A DNA stretch of 64,000 nt from Bacteroides sp. 224 (GTDB taxonomy: Bacteria > Bacteroidota > Bacteroidia > Bacteroidales > Bacteroidaceae). Shown here one piece after another: positions 47,692 to 55,824 of this stretch. Below the pieces are notes generated by a model. The model saw only the letters and a list, made by a program, of their open reading frames with translations. It searched no databases and was not told the DNA's origin. Both the position numbers and the translations under genes were made by a program. Location: positions 18,720-82,719 of the forward strand of contig NZ_QVMK01000007.1 in the NCBI RefSeq assembly GCF_010500995.1, given 5' to 3'. The first letter of the stretch is position 1. Each line of letters begins with the position of its first letter.

Positions 47692-48489
47692 ATGAGAACA
47701 CTGTTTCTTTTTTGGTTGTTTGTTTCTGTAGTAAGCTTATCGGCCCAAACTACTTATAAAACAGAGAAGGATATTTCGTATATTTCTACTTCGGAGAATG
47801 ATCCTTACCGTATGGAACGTTGTAAACTGGATATTTATTATCCGGAAAACGCAAAAGAATTTCCAACGATTGTTTGGTTTCATGGTGGCGGATTAACCGG
47901 AGGAGAGAAACATATCCCGAACGAACTTACCCAAAAAGGATTTGCAGTAGTTGCAGTAAATTACAGATTAAGCCCTCGTGCAACGCATCCCGCTTATATT
48001 CAGGATGCGGCCGAGGCTGTTGCCTGGACATTTAAGCACATTCGGCAGTATGGAGGAAATACAGAAAAGATTTATGTGTCCGGACATTCAGCCGGCGGAT
48101 ATCTGTGTTTAATGTTGGCTTTAGATAAAAACTATTTGGGAAAACACCAGGTGGATGCAGACAAAGTAGCTGCCTGGTTCCCACTTAGTGGCCAAACCGT
48201 TACTCATTATACCATTCGCAAAGAACGGAAGATGAAAGACGGCATACCGGCCATTGATGAGTTCGCCCCTATTCATCATGCACGCCAGGGAACCCCGCCT
48301 ATTCATTTAATAACAGGAGACAGGAAGTTGGAAATGATGGCACGTTATGAAGAAAATGCCCACCTGTATGCCGTAGCCCAAGGCGTAGGGAATAAAAATG
48401 TGTATCTGTACGAGCTTCAGGGCTTTGATCATGGTAGTATGATGGCACCCGGATGCTTGTTGATGGTGGATTATATTCTGAAGCAATAG
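47692..48489 (+). CDS. Secreted alpha/beta-hydrolase esterase
   Basis: 265 residues. Signal peptide at 1-19 (VSLSAQ). Oxyanion-loop HGGGLTGG (64-71), nucleophile S133 in SGHSAGGYL, Asp in ITGDRKLE (about 207) and His in FDHGSMM (about 250). The HGGG motif places it in the hormone-sensitive-lipase/BD-FAE-like group acting on acetylated or feruloylated sugars. Co-transcribed with GH20. Substrate unknown. Confidence 0.85.
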   Translation: MRTLFLFWLFVSVVSLSAQTTYKTEKDISYISTSENDPYRMERCKLDIYYPENAKEFPTIVWFHGGGLTGGEKHIPNELTQKGFAVVAVNYRLSPRATHPAYIQDAAEAVAWTFKHIRQYGGNTEKIYVSGHSAGGYLCLMLALDKNYLGKHQVDADKVAAWFPLSGQTVTHYTIRKERKMKDGIPAIDEFAPIHHARQGTPPIHLITGDRKLEMMARYEENAHLYAVAQGVGNKNVYLYELQGFDHGSMMAPGCLLMVDYILKQ

Positions 48490-48640
48490 TACATCTCTAC
48501 AGGAAGTTTTCATTAAAACTGCTATCATTGCTATCATGCGTTTGTAATGAGCTGTATACCAGTGGTTTTGGGGTATGATAGATCCATGTTTGATGAAAAA
48601 TATCTACCATTATGCTATCATGGTAAGAAGGGGCTTATGT

Positions 48641-48720
48641 TTGCTGGTAGCAAACACTCCATTTGCCGGTAGCAAACGCCTCATTTGCCAGTAGCAAATA
48701 AACTGTTTCCCGGTAGCAAA
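48641..48720 (+). repeat. 22-bp periodic array, locus 3 (4 units)
   Basis: Cores at 48641, 48663, 48685 and 48707: TTGCTGGTAGCAAA, TTGCCGGTAGCAAA, TTGCCAGTAGCAAA, TTCCCGGTAGCAAA, each separated by 8 variable bases. Best-preserved example of the family. Confidence 0.93.
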
Positions 48721-48822
48721 TAACTTAGCAGACTAAGCTGAAAAAGTACTTTAAAACGCCCTCGAAATATATATTTACTTGTTTTTGTACAATATTACAT
48801 GGTATTTCCGGTTGGTATGAGA

Positions 48823-48830
48823 TAGATTTG
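48823..48830 (+). promoter_or_regulatory. -7 promoter element of the tandem SGNH esterase gene
   Basis: TAGATTTG, exact consensus, 24 bp before ATG 48855; it excludes the longer start at 48828. Confidence 0.6.
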
Positions 48831-48854
48831 CATCTTATTTCAAATATTGGAAAA

Positions 48855-50480
48855 ATGAACCTGAAAGTATTATTTATTCTATCTACTCTTTTCTTATCGA
48901 CTTTGTCTTCGTGGGGACAAAATAAAGTAACTGCTCCCATGGAGGATGTTAACAAGGTAGTCGATTTAACTTTAGACAGTTTGAACATAGCCCGCACTGC
49001 GCGCCCAAAGGCAGGCATCACTCGTAAAGGCAATCATCCCGTATTGTTTTTGGTTGGCAATTCAACAATGCGTACAGGCACTTTAGGCAATGGCAATAAC
49101 GGTCAGTGGGGGTGGGGGTACTTTGCTCCCGAGTATTTCGACGAAGATAAAATCACTGTCGAGAATCATGCCTTGGGGGGTACCAGTAGTCGTACCTTTT
49201 ATAATCGTCTTTGGCCCGATGTGCTAACAGGAATCCGAGAGGGTGATTGGGTAATTATCGAACTGGGACATAATGATAACGGACCTTATGATAGCGGCCG
49301 TGCCCGCGCCTCAATTCCCGGCATTGGAAAAGACAGTCTGAACGTTACCATAAAGGAAACAGGCGTTGCAGAAACGGTTTATTCGTATGGTGAATATATG
49401 CGTCGGTTTATTAAAGATGTGAAAACAAAAGGCGCTTTTCCTGTTTTATTCTCTCTTACACCACGAAATGCCTGGGACGATGCCGACAGTACCATTGTAA
49501 CCCGTGTAAATAAAACCTTCGGCCTTTGGGCAAAGCAGGTAGCCGATGAAGAACATATTCCCTTTATCGACCTGAATGATATTACAGCACGCAAATATGA
49601 GAAGTTTGGTAAGAATAAGGTGAAATATATGTTCTATTTGGATAGGATTCATACCAGTGCATTTGGTGCCCGTGTAAATGCCGAATCGGCTGCGGAAGGA
49701 ATTCGCAACTATCCTGAACTGAAGCTGGCCGACTATTTAAAACCTGTAGAGGTGGATACGGTAACAGGCTCCACTCGCAAAGAAGGTCGCCCGATATTGT
49801 TTACCATAGGAGACAGCACCGTGCGCAATAAAGACAGAGATGATGAAATGTGGGGCTGGGGTAGTGTAATTGGCGATTATTTCAAATCCAAGAAACTATC
49901 TGTAGAGAACTGTGCCATGGCCGGTCGCAGTGCACGTACTTACATGAACGAAGGCCGTTGGGAAAAAGTATATAACGCCCTTCAACCCGGCGACTTTGTT
50001 TTAATGCAGTTTGGGCATAACGACGGAGGAGATATTCATGTAGGAAAAGCTCGCGGAGAGCTTCATGGCTCGGGAGCAGAAAGCAAAGTATTTCAAATGG
50101 AAGCCACCAAGAAATATGAAGTAGTATATACTTACGGGTGGTATTTGCGTAAATTTATAATGGATGCACAAGAAAAAGGAGCTATCCCTATTGTGTTGAG
50201 CCATACCCCTCGCAATAAATGGAAGAAAGGGGAGGTAGAGCGAAATACAGAAACGTACGGCCGTTGGGCAAAAGAAGCTGCCGAGGCTACAGGAGCGTAC
50301 TTTATTGATCTCAATACTATCTCTGCCGATAAACTGCAACAAATGGGACCTGATGCGGCAGCCCAATTCTTTAAGAACGATCATACACATACATCCTTAA
50401 AAGGTGCACGTATGAATGCAGAGAGCATCATTAAAGGATTGAAAGAGACGGATTGTCCATTGAAGAAGTTACTTAAGTAA
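48855..50480 (+). CDS. Tandem SGNH (CE12-like) rhamnogalacturonan acetylesterase
   Basis: 541 residues from ATG 48855. Signal peptide at 1-22. Two homologous SGNH esterase domains: about 60-290 (block I VGNSTMRTG, S70; HTSAFGARVNAE with the catalytic His) and about 310-535 (block I IGDSTVRNKD, S321; HTHTSLKGARMNAES). Both keep the GHND-type block III (ELGHNDNGP, QFGHNDGGD). The family deacetylates rhamnogalacturonan so that GH28 and rhamnosidases can act. The first domain has GNS instead of GDS. The neighbouring GH28 and GH106 fit pectin use. Confidence 0.87.
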   Translation: MNLKVLFILSTLFLSTLSSWGQNKVTAPMEDVNKVVDLTLDSLNIARTARPKAGITRKGNHPVLFLVGNSTMRTGTLGNGNNGQWGWGYFAPEYFDEDKITVENHALGGTSSRTFYNRLWPDVLTGIREGDWVIIELGHNDNGPYDSGRARASIPGIGKDSLNVTIKETGVAETVYSYGEYMRRFIKDVKTKGAFPVLFSLTPRNAWDDADSTIVTRVNKTFGLWAKQVADEEHIPFIDLNDITARKYEKFGKNKVKYMFYLDRIHTSAFGARVNAESAAEGIRNYPELKLADYLKPVEVDTVTGSTRKEGRPILFTIGDSTVRNKDRDDEMWGWGSVIGDYFKSKKLSVENCAMAGRSARTYMNEGRWEKVYNALQPGDFVLMQFGHNDGGDIHVGKARGELHGSGAESKVFQMEATKKYEVVYTYGWYLRKFIMDAQEKGAIPIVLSHTPRNKWKKGEVERNTETYGRWAKEAAEATGAYFIDLNTISADKLQQMGPDAAAQFFKNDHTHTSLKGARMNAESIIKGLKETDCPLKKLLK

Positions 50481-50495
50481 GAGGGGGCAATATTG

Positions 50496-50548
50496 ATAAG
50501 TCGGTATTCAAAATTAATTCATACAACTAATTATGAACATCTACTTAT
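50496..50548. repeat. 53-bp palindromic element, uninterrupted form of the outer layer at 59883
   Basis: ATAAGTCGGTATTCA.. and its inverse ..TGAACATCTACTTAT with AATTAATT in the middle. The same arms bracket the nested structure at 59883-60250. Confidence 0.8.
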
Positions 50549-50579
50549 TAATTAAACTGTACTCTCTCTTCTCTGAACC

Positions 50580-50879
50580 GCTTTGGGAAAAATAGAAGCT
50601 ATGGAAGCCTTTCCTCTCAAACGCCTTGCAGATTGTATGTCGACTTATATGATTGGTGTAAGCCATAAGCACAACCAGTCGTTGGTAGTTATGCTCGAAG
50701 CCCTTATGTAACAACTGCCCGAAAAGCCCATCAAGAACCTAAAGAAACTGTTGGAGCTTTATAATGAATTGCTGGCACTTACCCAAAGTCGCCCGAATAT
50801 ATCGGGTGTGCCCCATTGGAGAAGTTGGGGCACGGAGGGAAGTTTAAAGAAGGTGATTAAGGAAGTTTCGGAGAGATAA
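50580..50879 (+). pseudogene. Remnant of an unrecognised gene, one internal stop
   Basis: One frame reads about 100 codons (ALGKIEAMEAFPLKRLADC..., ...IKNLKKLLELYNELLALT...) interrupted by a single TAA at 50709-50711. The composition looks protein-like on both sides of the stop. I do not recognise the family. The 5' end runs into the 53-bp palindrome and the 3' end overlaps the GH28 stop by 23 bp. It could also be chance open sequence. Confidence 0.4.
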
Positions 50880-52263
50880 GAAGCTTTTCCCCATCAATAA
50901 AGGTGTTAGTAAAAGTAACCTCTTTGGTGTTTGTCAGTTTAAGTGGCTTTTGAGTATTCTTGATAATGACATCTTTAAAGTGAATGTTTTTGATGGGAGA
51001 CTCCGAGTAAGCCTCTATAAAGATACCTCCTTTGCCCCCATTTTCAACGACTATATTCTCCAGATATACGTCTTTGATGGTGGGTATATGAGGACCTTTG
51101 TCTTCATAAAGCATGGTGAAAATGATTGCTTCATTCCCAATCTTATCCATTTCGATATTACGCATATAGATGTTTTCAGTCACTCCGCCCCTCATAGAAC
51201 TGGTTTTAATGCGTATTCCCCACATGGGTTTGGAGATTTTGCAATTCTCAATAAATACATTTTTAACTCCTCCTGAAATCTCACTACCAATAGCGATTCC
51301 TGCATGTCCGTTTCTGGTGGTGCAGTTTTGGATGATGACATTTTCGCAAGGGATATTGATTCTTCTTCCATCTCGGTTCCGTCCCGATTTGAGAGCGATG
51401 CAATCATCACCCGTATCGAAATAGCAATCTTTAATTAATACATCCTTGCACGATTCCGGGTCGCAACCGTCTGTGTTGGGACCATCACTCATCACTTTCA
51501 CTCCGATTATACTGACGTTGTTGCATAGTACAGGATGAACCACCCACATCGGAGATCGAACAACTGTAACTCCTTGTAGCAATACGTTGGTACATTGATA
51601 AGGTTGAATAAATTGAGGACGCAGATAATAACCGTTGCCAAACTTCCTTTTGGATACAGGGATATCTTTTTCGGCCATTTCAAATAACGTAGCTCTTTTA
51701 TCGGGATCGGTTTGGTTGGGAGTACCTTCTTTCCATCCGTACGACTTTCTCCCTTTCCATGGCCACCAGTTATCTTTGGCGGCTTGTCCGTCTAAGGTAC
51801 CTTCGCCTGTTACTGCAATATTTCGCTCGTTAAAGGCATATATTAAAGGAGAATAATTCATAACGTCGATGCCTTCCCAACGGGTTTGCACCAGAGGCAG
51901 ATAATCATTTGGATGGGTTGAAAACAGCAGAACAGCTTCTTTGTGTAGATGAAGATTTACGTTACTTTTGATATATATGGGGCCTGTGCAGTACTTGCCA
52001 GCAGGGACAATCACTCGTCCGCCTCCTGATTTGTTACAAGCTTTAATTGCTTTTTTGATGGCCTTGCTGCAATCAGTAATTCCATCGCCAACGGCTCCAT
52101 AATCGGTAATAATGAAATCTTTATCTTTAAAGGTTGGAGAGGTAATTTTACTCATCACTTGGTTCATGGTTAACCAAGGATCAGAATTTTGAGCCTTTAT
52201 CGCTTGAAAAGCGACACAACTTAAAAAAATGAATGCAGTAGAGAATGCTTTTAATGTTGTCAT
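50857..52263 (-). CDS. GH28 polygalacturonase-type enzyme
   Basis: 468 residues from ATG 52263 (longer frame starts lie upstream of the signal peptide). Signal peptide at 1-24 (FIFLSCVAFQAIKAQ). Right-handed beta-helix with all GH28 signatures: NTDGCD (about 262), GDDCIALKSG (about 284), GHAGIAIGSE (about 318) and RIKT (about 350). It hydrolyses alpha-1,4-galacturonan or rhamnogalacturonan backbones in the periplasm. Convergent with the SGNH esterase. Confidence 0.93.
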   Translation of the reverse strand: MTTLKAFSTAFIFLSCVAFQAIKAQNSDPWLTMNQVMSKITSPTFKDKDFIITDYGAVGDGITDCSKAIKKAIKACNKSGGGRVIVPAGKYCTGPIYIKSNVNLHLHKEAVLLFSTHPNDYLPLVQTRWEGIDVMNYSPLIYAFNERNIAVTGEGTLDGQAAKDNWWPWKGRKSYGWKEGTPNQTDPDKRATLFEMAEKDIPVSKRKFGNGYYLRPQFIQPYQCTNVLLQGVTVVRSPMWVVHPVLCNNVSIIGVKVMSDGPNTDGCDPESCKDVLIKDCYFDTGDDCIALKSGRNRDGRRINIPCENVIIQNCTTRNGHAGIAIGSEISGGVKNVFIENCKISKPMWGIRIKTSSMRGGVTENIYMRNIEMDKIGNEAIIFTMLYEDKGPHIPTIKDVYLENIVVENGGKGGIFIEAYSESPIKNIHFKDVIIKNTQKPLKLTNTKEVTFTNTFIDGEKLLISPKLP

Positions 52264-52315
52264 ATAGTGGAATAAGATTTTAGGGTTATCCGTCATCATT
52301 AACCATATCAGATGT

Positions 52316-52467
52316 CTATATCAATTGCCGTCGGTTTTAACCGACGGATAGAATAAGCTTTGATGATTACCTTCGGCTTTAGCCAAATGATAATAAATAT
52401 TCGGCTAAAGCCAAGAGAAACATGAAATGGCTTTTGTCCGTCAGTTAAAACTGACGGCAATTGATAT
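52316..52467. repeat. CAATTGCCGTC palindromic element (inner layer of the nested repeat)
   Basis: Arms TATCAATTGCCGTC.. and ..GACGGCAATTGATA, each with its own small hairpin (CCGTCGGTTTTAACCGACGG; CCGTCAGTTAAAACTGACGG), enclosing GGCTTTAGCC/GGCTAAAGCC. The same unit sits inside the structure at 59975-60114. Confidence 0.88.
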
Positions 52468-52532
52468 AAAATAGGCAGAACGACATGGTGGAATGATGCA
52501 GATAATCATATAAGATTTATATTGTTTTTATA

Positions 52533-53576
52533 TTATCGAAAGTCAAACCACAGTTTCATGTGTATACCTTCATCTCCTTGCTTAATGCGTATGCTACTTG
52601 GTTGGCTCTTTGGTCCATGTTCCGAAATTAGCTTGAAAGAACGCATCGCAGGTATATCATACAGAAATGATATATCCCCTTCGGGGAATTTATGCATGGA
52701 GTTTTCTCCGTTTCTTCTCATAACAGGCTCTTCAGGGGTGAATACCCGAAAGAATAATCCATCGCTTTCGGAATATACAGTAAAGGGAACATGCTCTGAT
52801 TCCAGAGTAGCCCAATATAGATTGGCATGATATCCTTTAAACTCGGGATAGATCAGACTTTCAAAACTTTCGCTTGTAACTGTGTTGTTATGCTCCTTCT
52901 CCCAGATGTTGTAGTTGGTGCCTTTTATTCGGTTTTTCCATACACGATAAGGGCCGCGTCCCATCCAGCGCATGGCTTTTACTTCTTTTTCGGGGAAAGA
53001 GAAAGAAAATCCGAAGTTATAAACCTTCTCATCAAAGAAATCCTCTCCAAATCCTCCTCCCGAACCGCGATTTAACAAAACGGCAGTCATACCCAGTAGA
53101 CCCTCTCCAGTCATTCGCCATGTGATGGAATCTATGGCACCTGTATATTTGGCGATGAAAACGGCATCATTCCCTTCTGTAAGGGTATACCCGTTTTTAT
53201 ATTTTGCCTTCATTCCGACAGGAAGTGGGCCGTTGGTTAGCGGAATAACTTGTCCGTCGCGTTTCACTTCCATCAGAGAACCGTCCTCTTTATGAAAGGA
53301 TACGGAAATATGATTAGCTGTTAATGTTATTCTTTCCACTTCATTCTGTATAGTGGCAGAAGTTTGGGAGGCAGTTTCAGGTTGCTGGGTTTGGAAGTAT
53401 TCATTGGCGTATTTAACGGGCCACGTCCAGGTACAAATAGACCTTCCAAACTTATCAAATCCTTCAAGTTCCAATAGATCTCCCTGAAAGAAATCGGCAG
53501 GCAGATCCATTCGGGCCGTCCCTCTTTCTCCTGGGTTCAAGGCAGGCAAGGTAACGTTACCTCTTGCCACAGGCAA
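52533..53576 (-). pseudogene. 5'-truncated GH2 beta-galactosidase (C-terminal half only)
   Basis: About 340 residues that match only the C-terminal Bgal_small domain of LacZ-type enzymes (GGGFGEDFFDEKVYNFGFSF, MRWMGRGPYRVWKNRIKG, YWATLESEHVPFTVYSE). The sugar-binding domains and both catalytic glutamates are missing. The frame is stopped by TAA at 53580-53582 just upstream, where sequence of an opposing gene begins. No good ATG start exists. Inactive as a glycosidase. Confidence 0.85.
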
Positions 53577-54387
53577 GGATTATACTTTTATCTTTATTCT
53601 GGATAGTACCGGGCTTCGGTTTGCCGGTGTAACCATCTCGGATTGGGAGAATATTTCCATCACCCCTACCGCTATTGAAATGGTACATATATCCGGTGGT
53701 AGTTTCCTGATGGGTAGTCCCGATTCCGATCCCGATCGTCGTGCCGATGAAGATCAATATAGTGTTGAAGTAAGTGATTTCCGTATCAGTCGTTACCCCA
53801 TTACTAATGCACAATATGCCAGTTTTCTTACGGCGATGAAGGTACCTGCTACGGGAGAGTATAACGGAAAGAGGCTGATAAGTATGCCACATCCGTTTCT
53901 AAACTGTACCTATGCAAACAACGAATATACCTGGAACGTGCATGACGGGGGCGAAAACCATCCCGTTTCCGGTATCAGTTGGCAAGGTGCCGATGCTTTT
54001 GCCAGGTGGCATGGAGGGAGTCTGCCCTCCGAAGCTCAGTGGGAATATGCCTGTAGAGCAGGTACAAAAACGCCTTATTATATAGACTTATCTATTACAT
54101 CTTTGGATAAATATGCTTGGTATATCCAAAACAACAATACCGCCCCGGGCAATGGCATAGGAACCAAGCCTGTGGGCGGTAAATATTATAATCCTTACGG
54201 TCTTTGCGATATGATGGGAAATGTCTGGGAATGGTGCCTCGACTGGTATGGAACTTCCACAGATAAACGGGTACTCCGGGGTGGTGCTTTTGATAGTCCG
54301 GCAACTGATTGCCGTTCGGCTGCCCGCTTCTCGGCAGAACCGGAGAATGCCGGAGCAAACTACGGATTTAGAATTGTAATGGAGTAA
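53563..54387 (+). pseudogene. 5'-truncated fimbrillin-like / FGE-sulfatase-domain protein
   Basis: The readable frame starts at the junction (LATGKDYTFIFILDSTGLRFAGVTISDWENI), which resembles the C-terminal strand of fimbrillin-like/Mfa-like domains, then continues into a complete formylglycine-generating-enzyme (SUMF1) domain: MVHISGGSFLMGS, LPSEAQWEYACRAG, GLCDMMGNVWEWCLDWY, RVLRGGAFD. An internal ATG at 53680 could still give a 235-residue SUMF1-domain protein without a signal peptide. The native N-terminus is lost. The 3' end overlaps the SIAE gene by 20 bp. Confidence 0.72.
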
Positions 54388-55801
54388 AGGTGTAATCCGT
54401 CCTAAACGATGACACCGGCAATCCATTTCCTCCAAACAAATCACCATCTACATAGTTTTCGAATCCGTAGCGAACGGCAACGGGTTTCTTTACGTGTTCG
54501 CTCTTTACGTGTACTTTACTACGTACTATCCAGGCTTTGGCGGGATGGAATACCTTATCTTCTCCGGCTATTTTGAAGTTCTTTGATTCTCCGTCCGGTG
54601 CGTTAACCCACATGGGGGAGCGTTCAAAGGAGATGATAGCCGTATCACCTTTTATCTCCATCGATTTATAATAAGGACTATCTCCGGAAATACCTTCTAT
54701 ATGGTATGTTTTGTTTAAAGCCAGAAGGGCAAGGCGTTCGCCGGGGGTACGCTTGTTTTTGGGGTGGATACCTGTTCTCGTACCGGCATCCAGTAGCACG
54801 GCCATTCCACTATTGGGTACGCGGTGTTCTACTTGTGCCTGTGCTTCGCGCAAGTAAGCAGAGTTGATAACTTCCTTGCCGGGTTCGGTGATGATACCAT
54901 AATCATACGGGGCAATCTGGCAATAGTAAAAAGGAAAATCTCCCTGTTTCCATTCGGAACGCCAGCCGTTAATCAATGTAGCGAACATATCGGCGTAGGT
55001 ATGGGCGCGGTCGTAGTTATCTTCGCCCTGATACCAGATAACTCCACGCATGCTGAGGCCAATAAGTGGATGAAGCATACCATTATATAATACGGTGGGA
55101 GTCCGGTTCTTGGAAGTGATGTCGGCTTCGGTGCGAGGTATCTTCTTACCGGGGAAGGGTTTCAACCACTCCTCCGTCATCCAGGCTTCGGCGGCGGAAC
55201 CTCCCCAGGCGGTGCAGATGAGTCCCACGGGAACGTCTAACGTTTCTTGCACCAATTTGCCGAAGTAGTAGGCGGTAGCACTAAACTCGTAAACGCTGGC
55301 GGGGGTGGCCTCGTACCATTCTCCTGTCACATCGGTTTGGGGTTCGAGCTTGGAAGCACGTTTCACGGTGAATAGGCGAAGATTGGGGTTCTTGCTTTTC
55401 AATACATCCATGTTTGCGTTTTCGATGGGTTGGTTCTTGAAACCTTTCATGGGCATCTCCATATTGCTTTGTCCGGAGCAGATCCATAGTTCGCCGATAA
55501 GGATGTTCTTTAGGGTGGTTTGCTTGCCATCGTTGAATGTTATCTCGTAAGGCCCTCCGGCAGTGGGAGTGGTAACAGATAATTTCCAGTTACCGGAGGC
55601 ATCGGCGGTAGTGGTGTATTGCTGACTGTTCCATCCGGTGATGACGGTTACTTTCTTCTTCGGGGTGGCTGTGCCCCAAAGGTTGGCGTTGGTTTGTTGT
55701 TGCATCACCATGCCATCGGAGAAGAAAGCGGGAAGTTTGACTTCGGCGAGGGAAGACAAGGAGATGATGGTTGATAGTAAGAAAGATGTTAGTTTCTTCA
55801 T
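54368..55801 (-). CDS. Sialate O-acetylesterase-like SGNH esterase
   Basis: 477 residues. Signal peptide at 1-19. A beta-rich N-terminal domain (LPAFFSDGMVMQQQTNANLWGTA) is followed by the SGNH esterase domain with nucleophile Ser in CSGQSNMEMP (about 111), AWGGSAAEAW, VIWYQGEDN and the terminal LLDAG..IHP Asp/His pair. It removes O-acetyl groups from sialic acid or plant sugars. It lies 23 bp downstream of the GH106 gene in one operon; with GH106 it more likely acts on acetylated pectin. Confidence 0.88.
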   Translation of the reverse strand: MKKLTSFLLSTIISLSSLAEVKLPAFFSDGMVMQQQTNANLWGTATPKKKVTVITGWNSQQYTTTADASGNWKLSVTTPTAGGPYEITFNDGKQTTLKNILIGELWICSGQSNMEMPMKGFKNQPIENANMDVLKSKNPNLRLFTVKRASKLEPQTDVTGEWYEATPASVYEFSATAYYFGKLVQETLDVPVGLICTAWGGSAAEAWMTEEWLKPFPGKKIPRTEADITSKNRTPTVLYNGMLHPLIGLSMRGVIWYQGEDNYDRAHTYADMFATLINGWRSEWKQGDFPFYYCQIAPYDYGIITEPGKEVINSAYLREAQAQVEHRVPNSGMAVLLDAGTRTGIHPKNKRTPGERLALLALNKTYHIEGISGDSPYYKSMEIKGDTAIISFERSPMWVNAPDGESKNFKIAGEDKVFHPAKAWIVRSKVHVKSEHVKKPVAVRYGFENYVDGDLFGGNGLPVSSFRTDYTFTPLQF

Positions 55802-55824
55802 ATTTTGATAATTTATTGGGGTTT

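Larger units (their letters stand above)
48490..48854. other. 365-bp gene-free region with a 22-bp array
   Basis: Contains CTATCAT-rich sequence (about 48525-48625), the 22-bp array at 48641-48720 and a promoter element at 48823-48830. No gene seen. Confidence 0.7.

Noticed and set aside
48641..48720. Possible CRISPR array
   Set aside because: Repeats are about 14 bp and spacers only 8 bp, units are few, and no cas gene is present.
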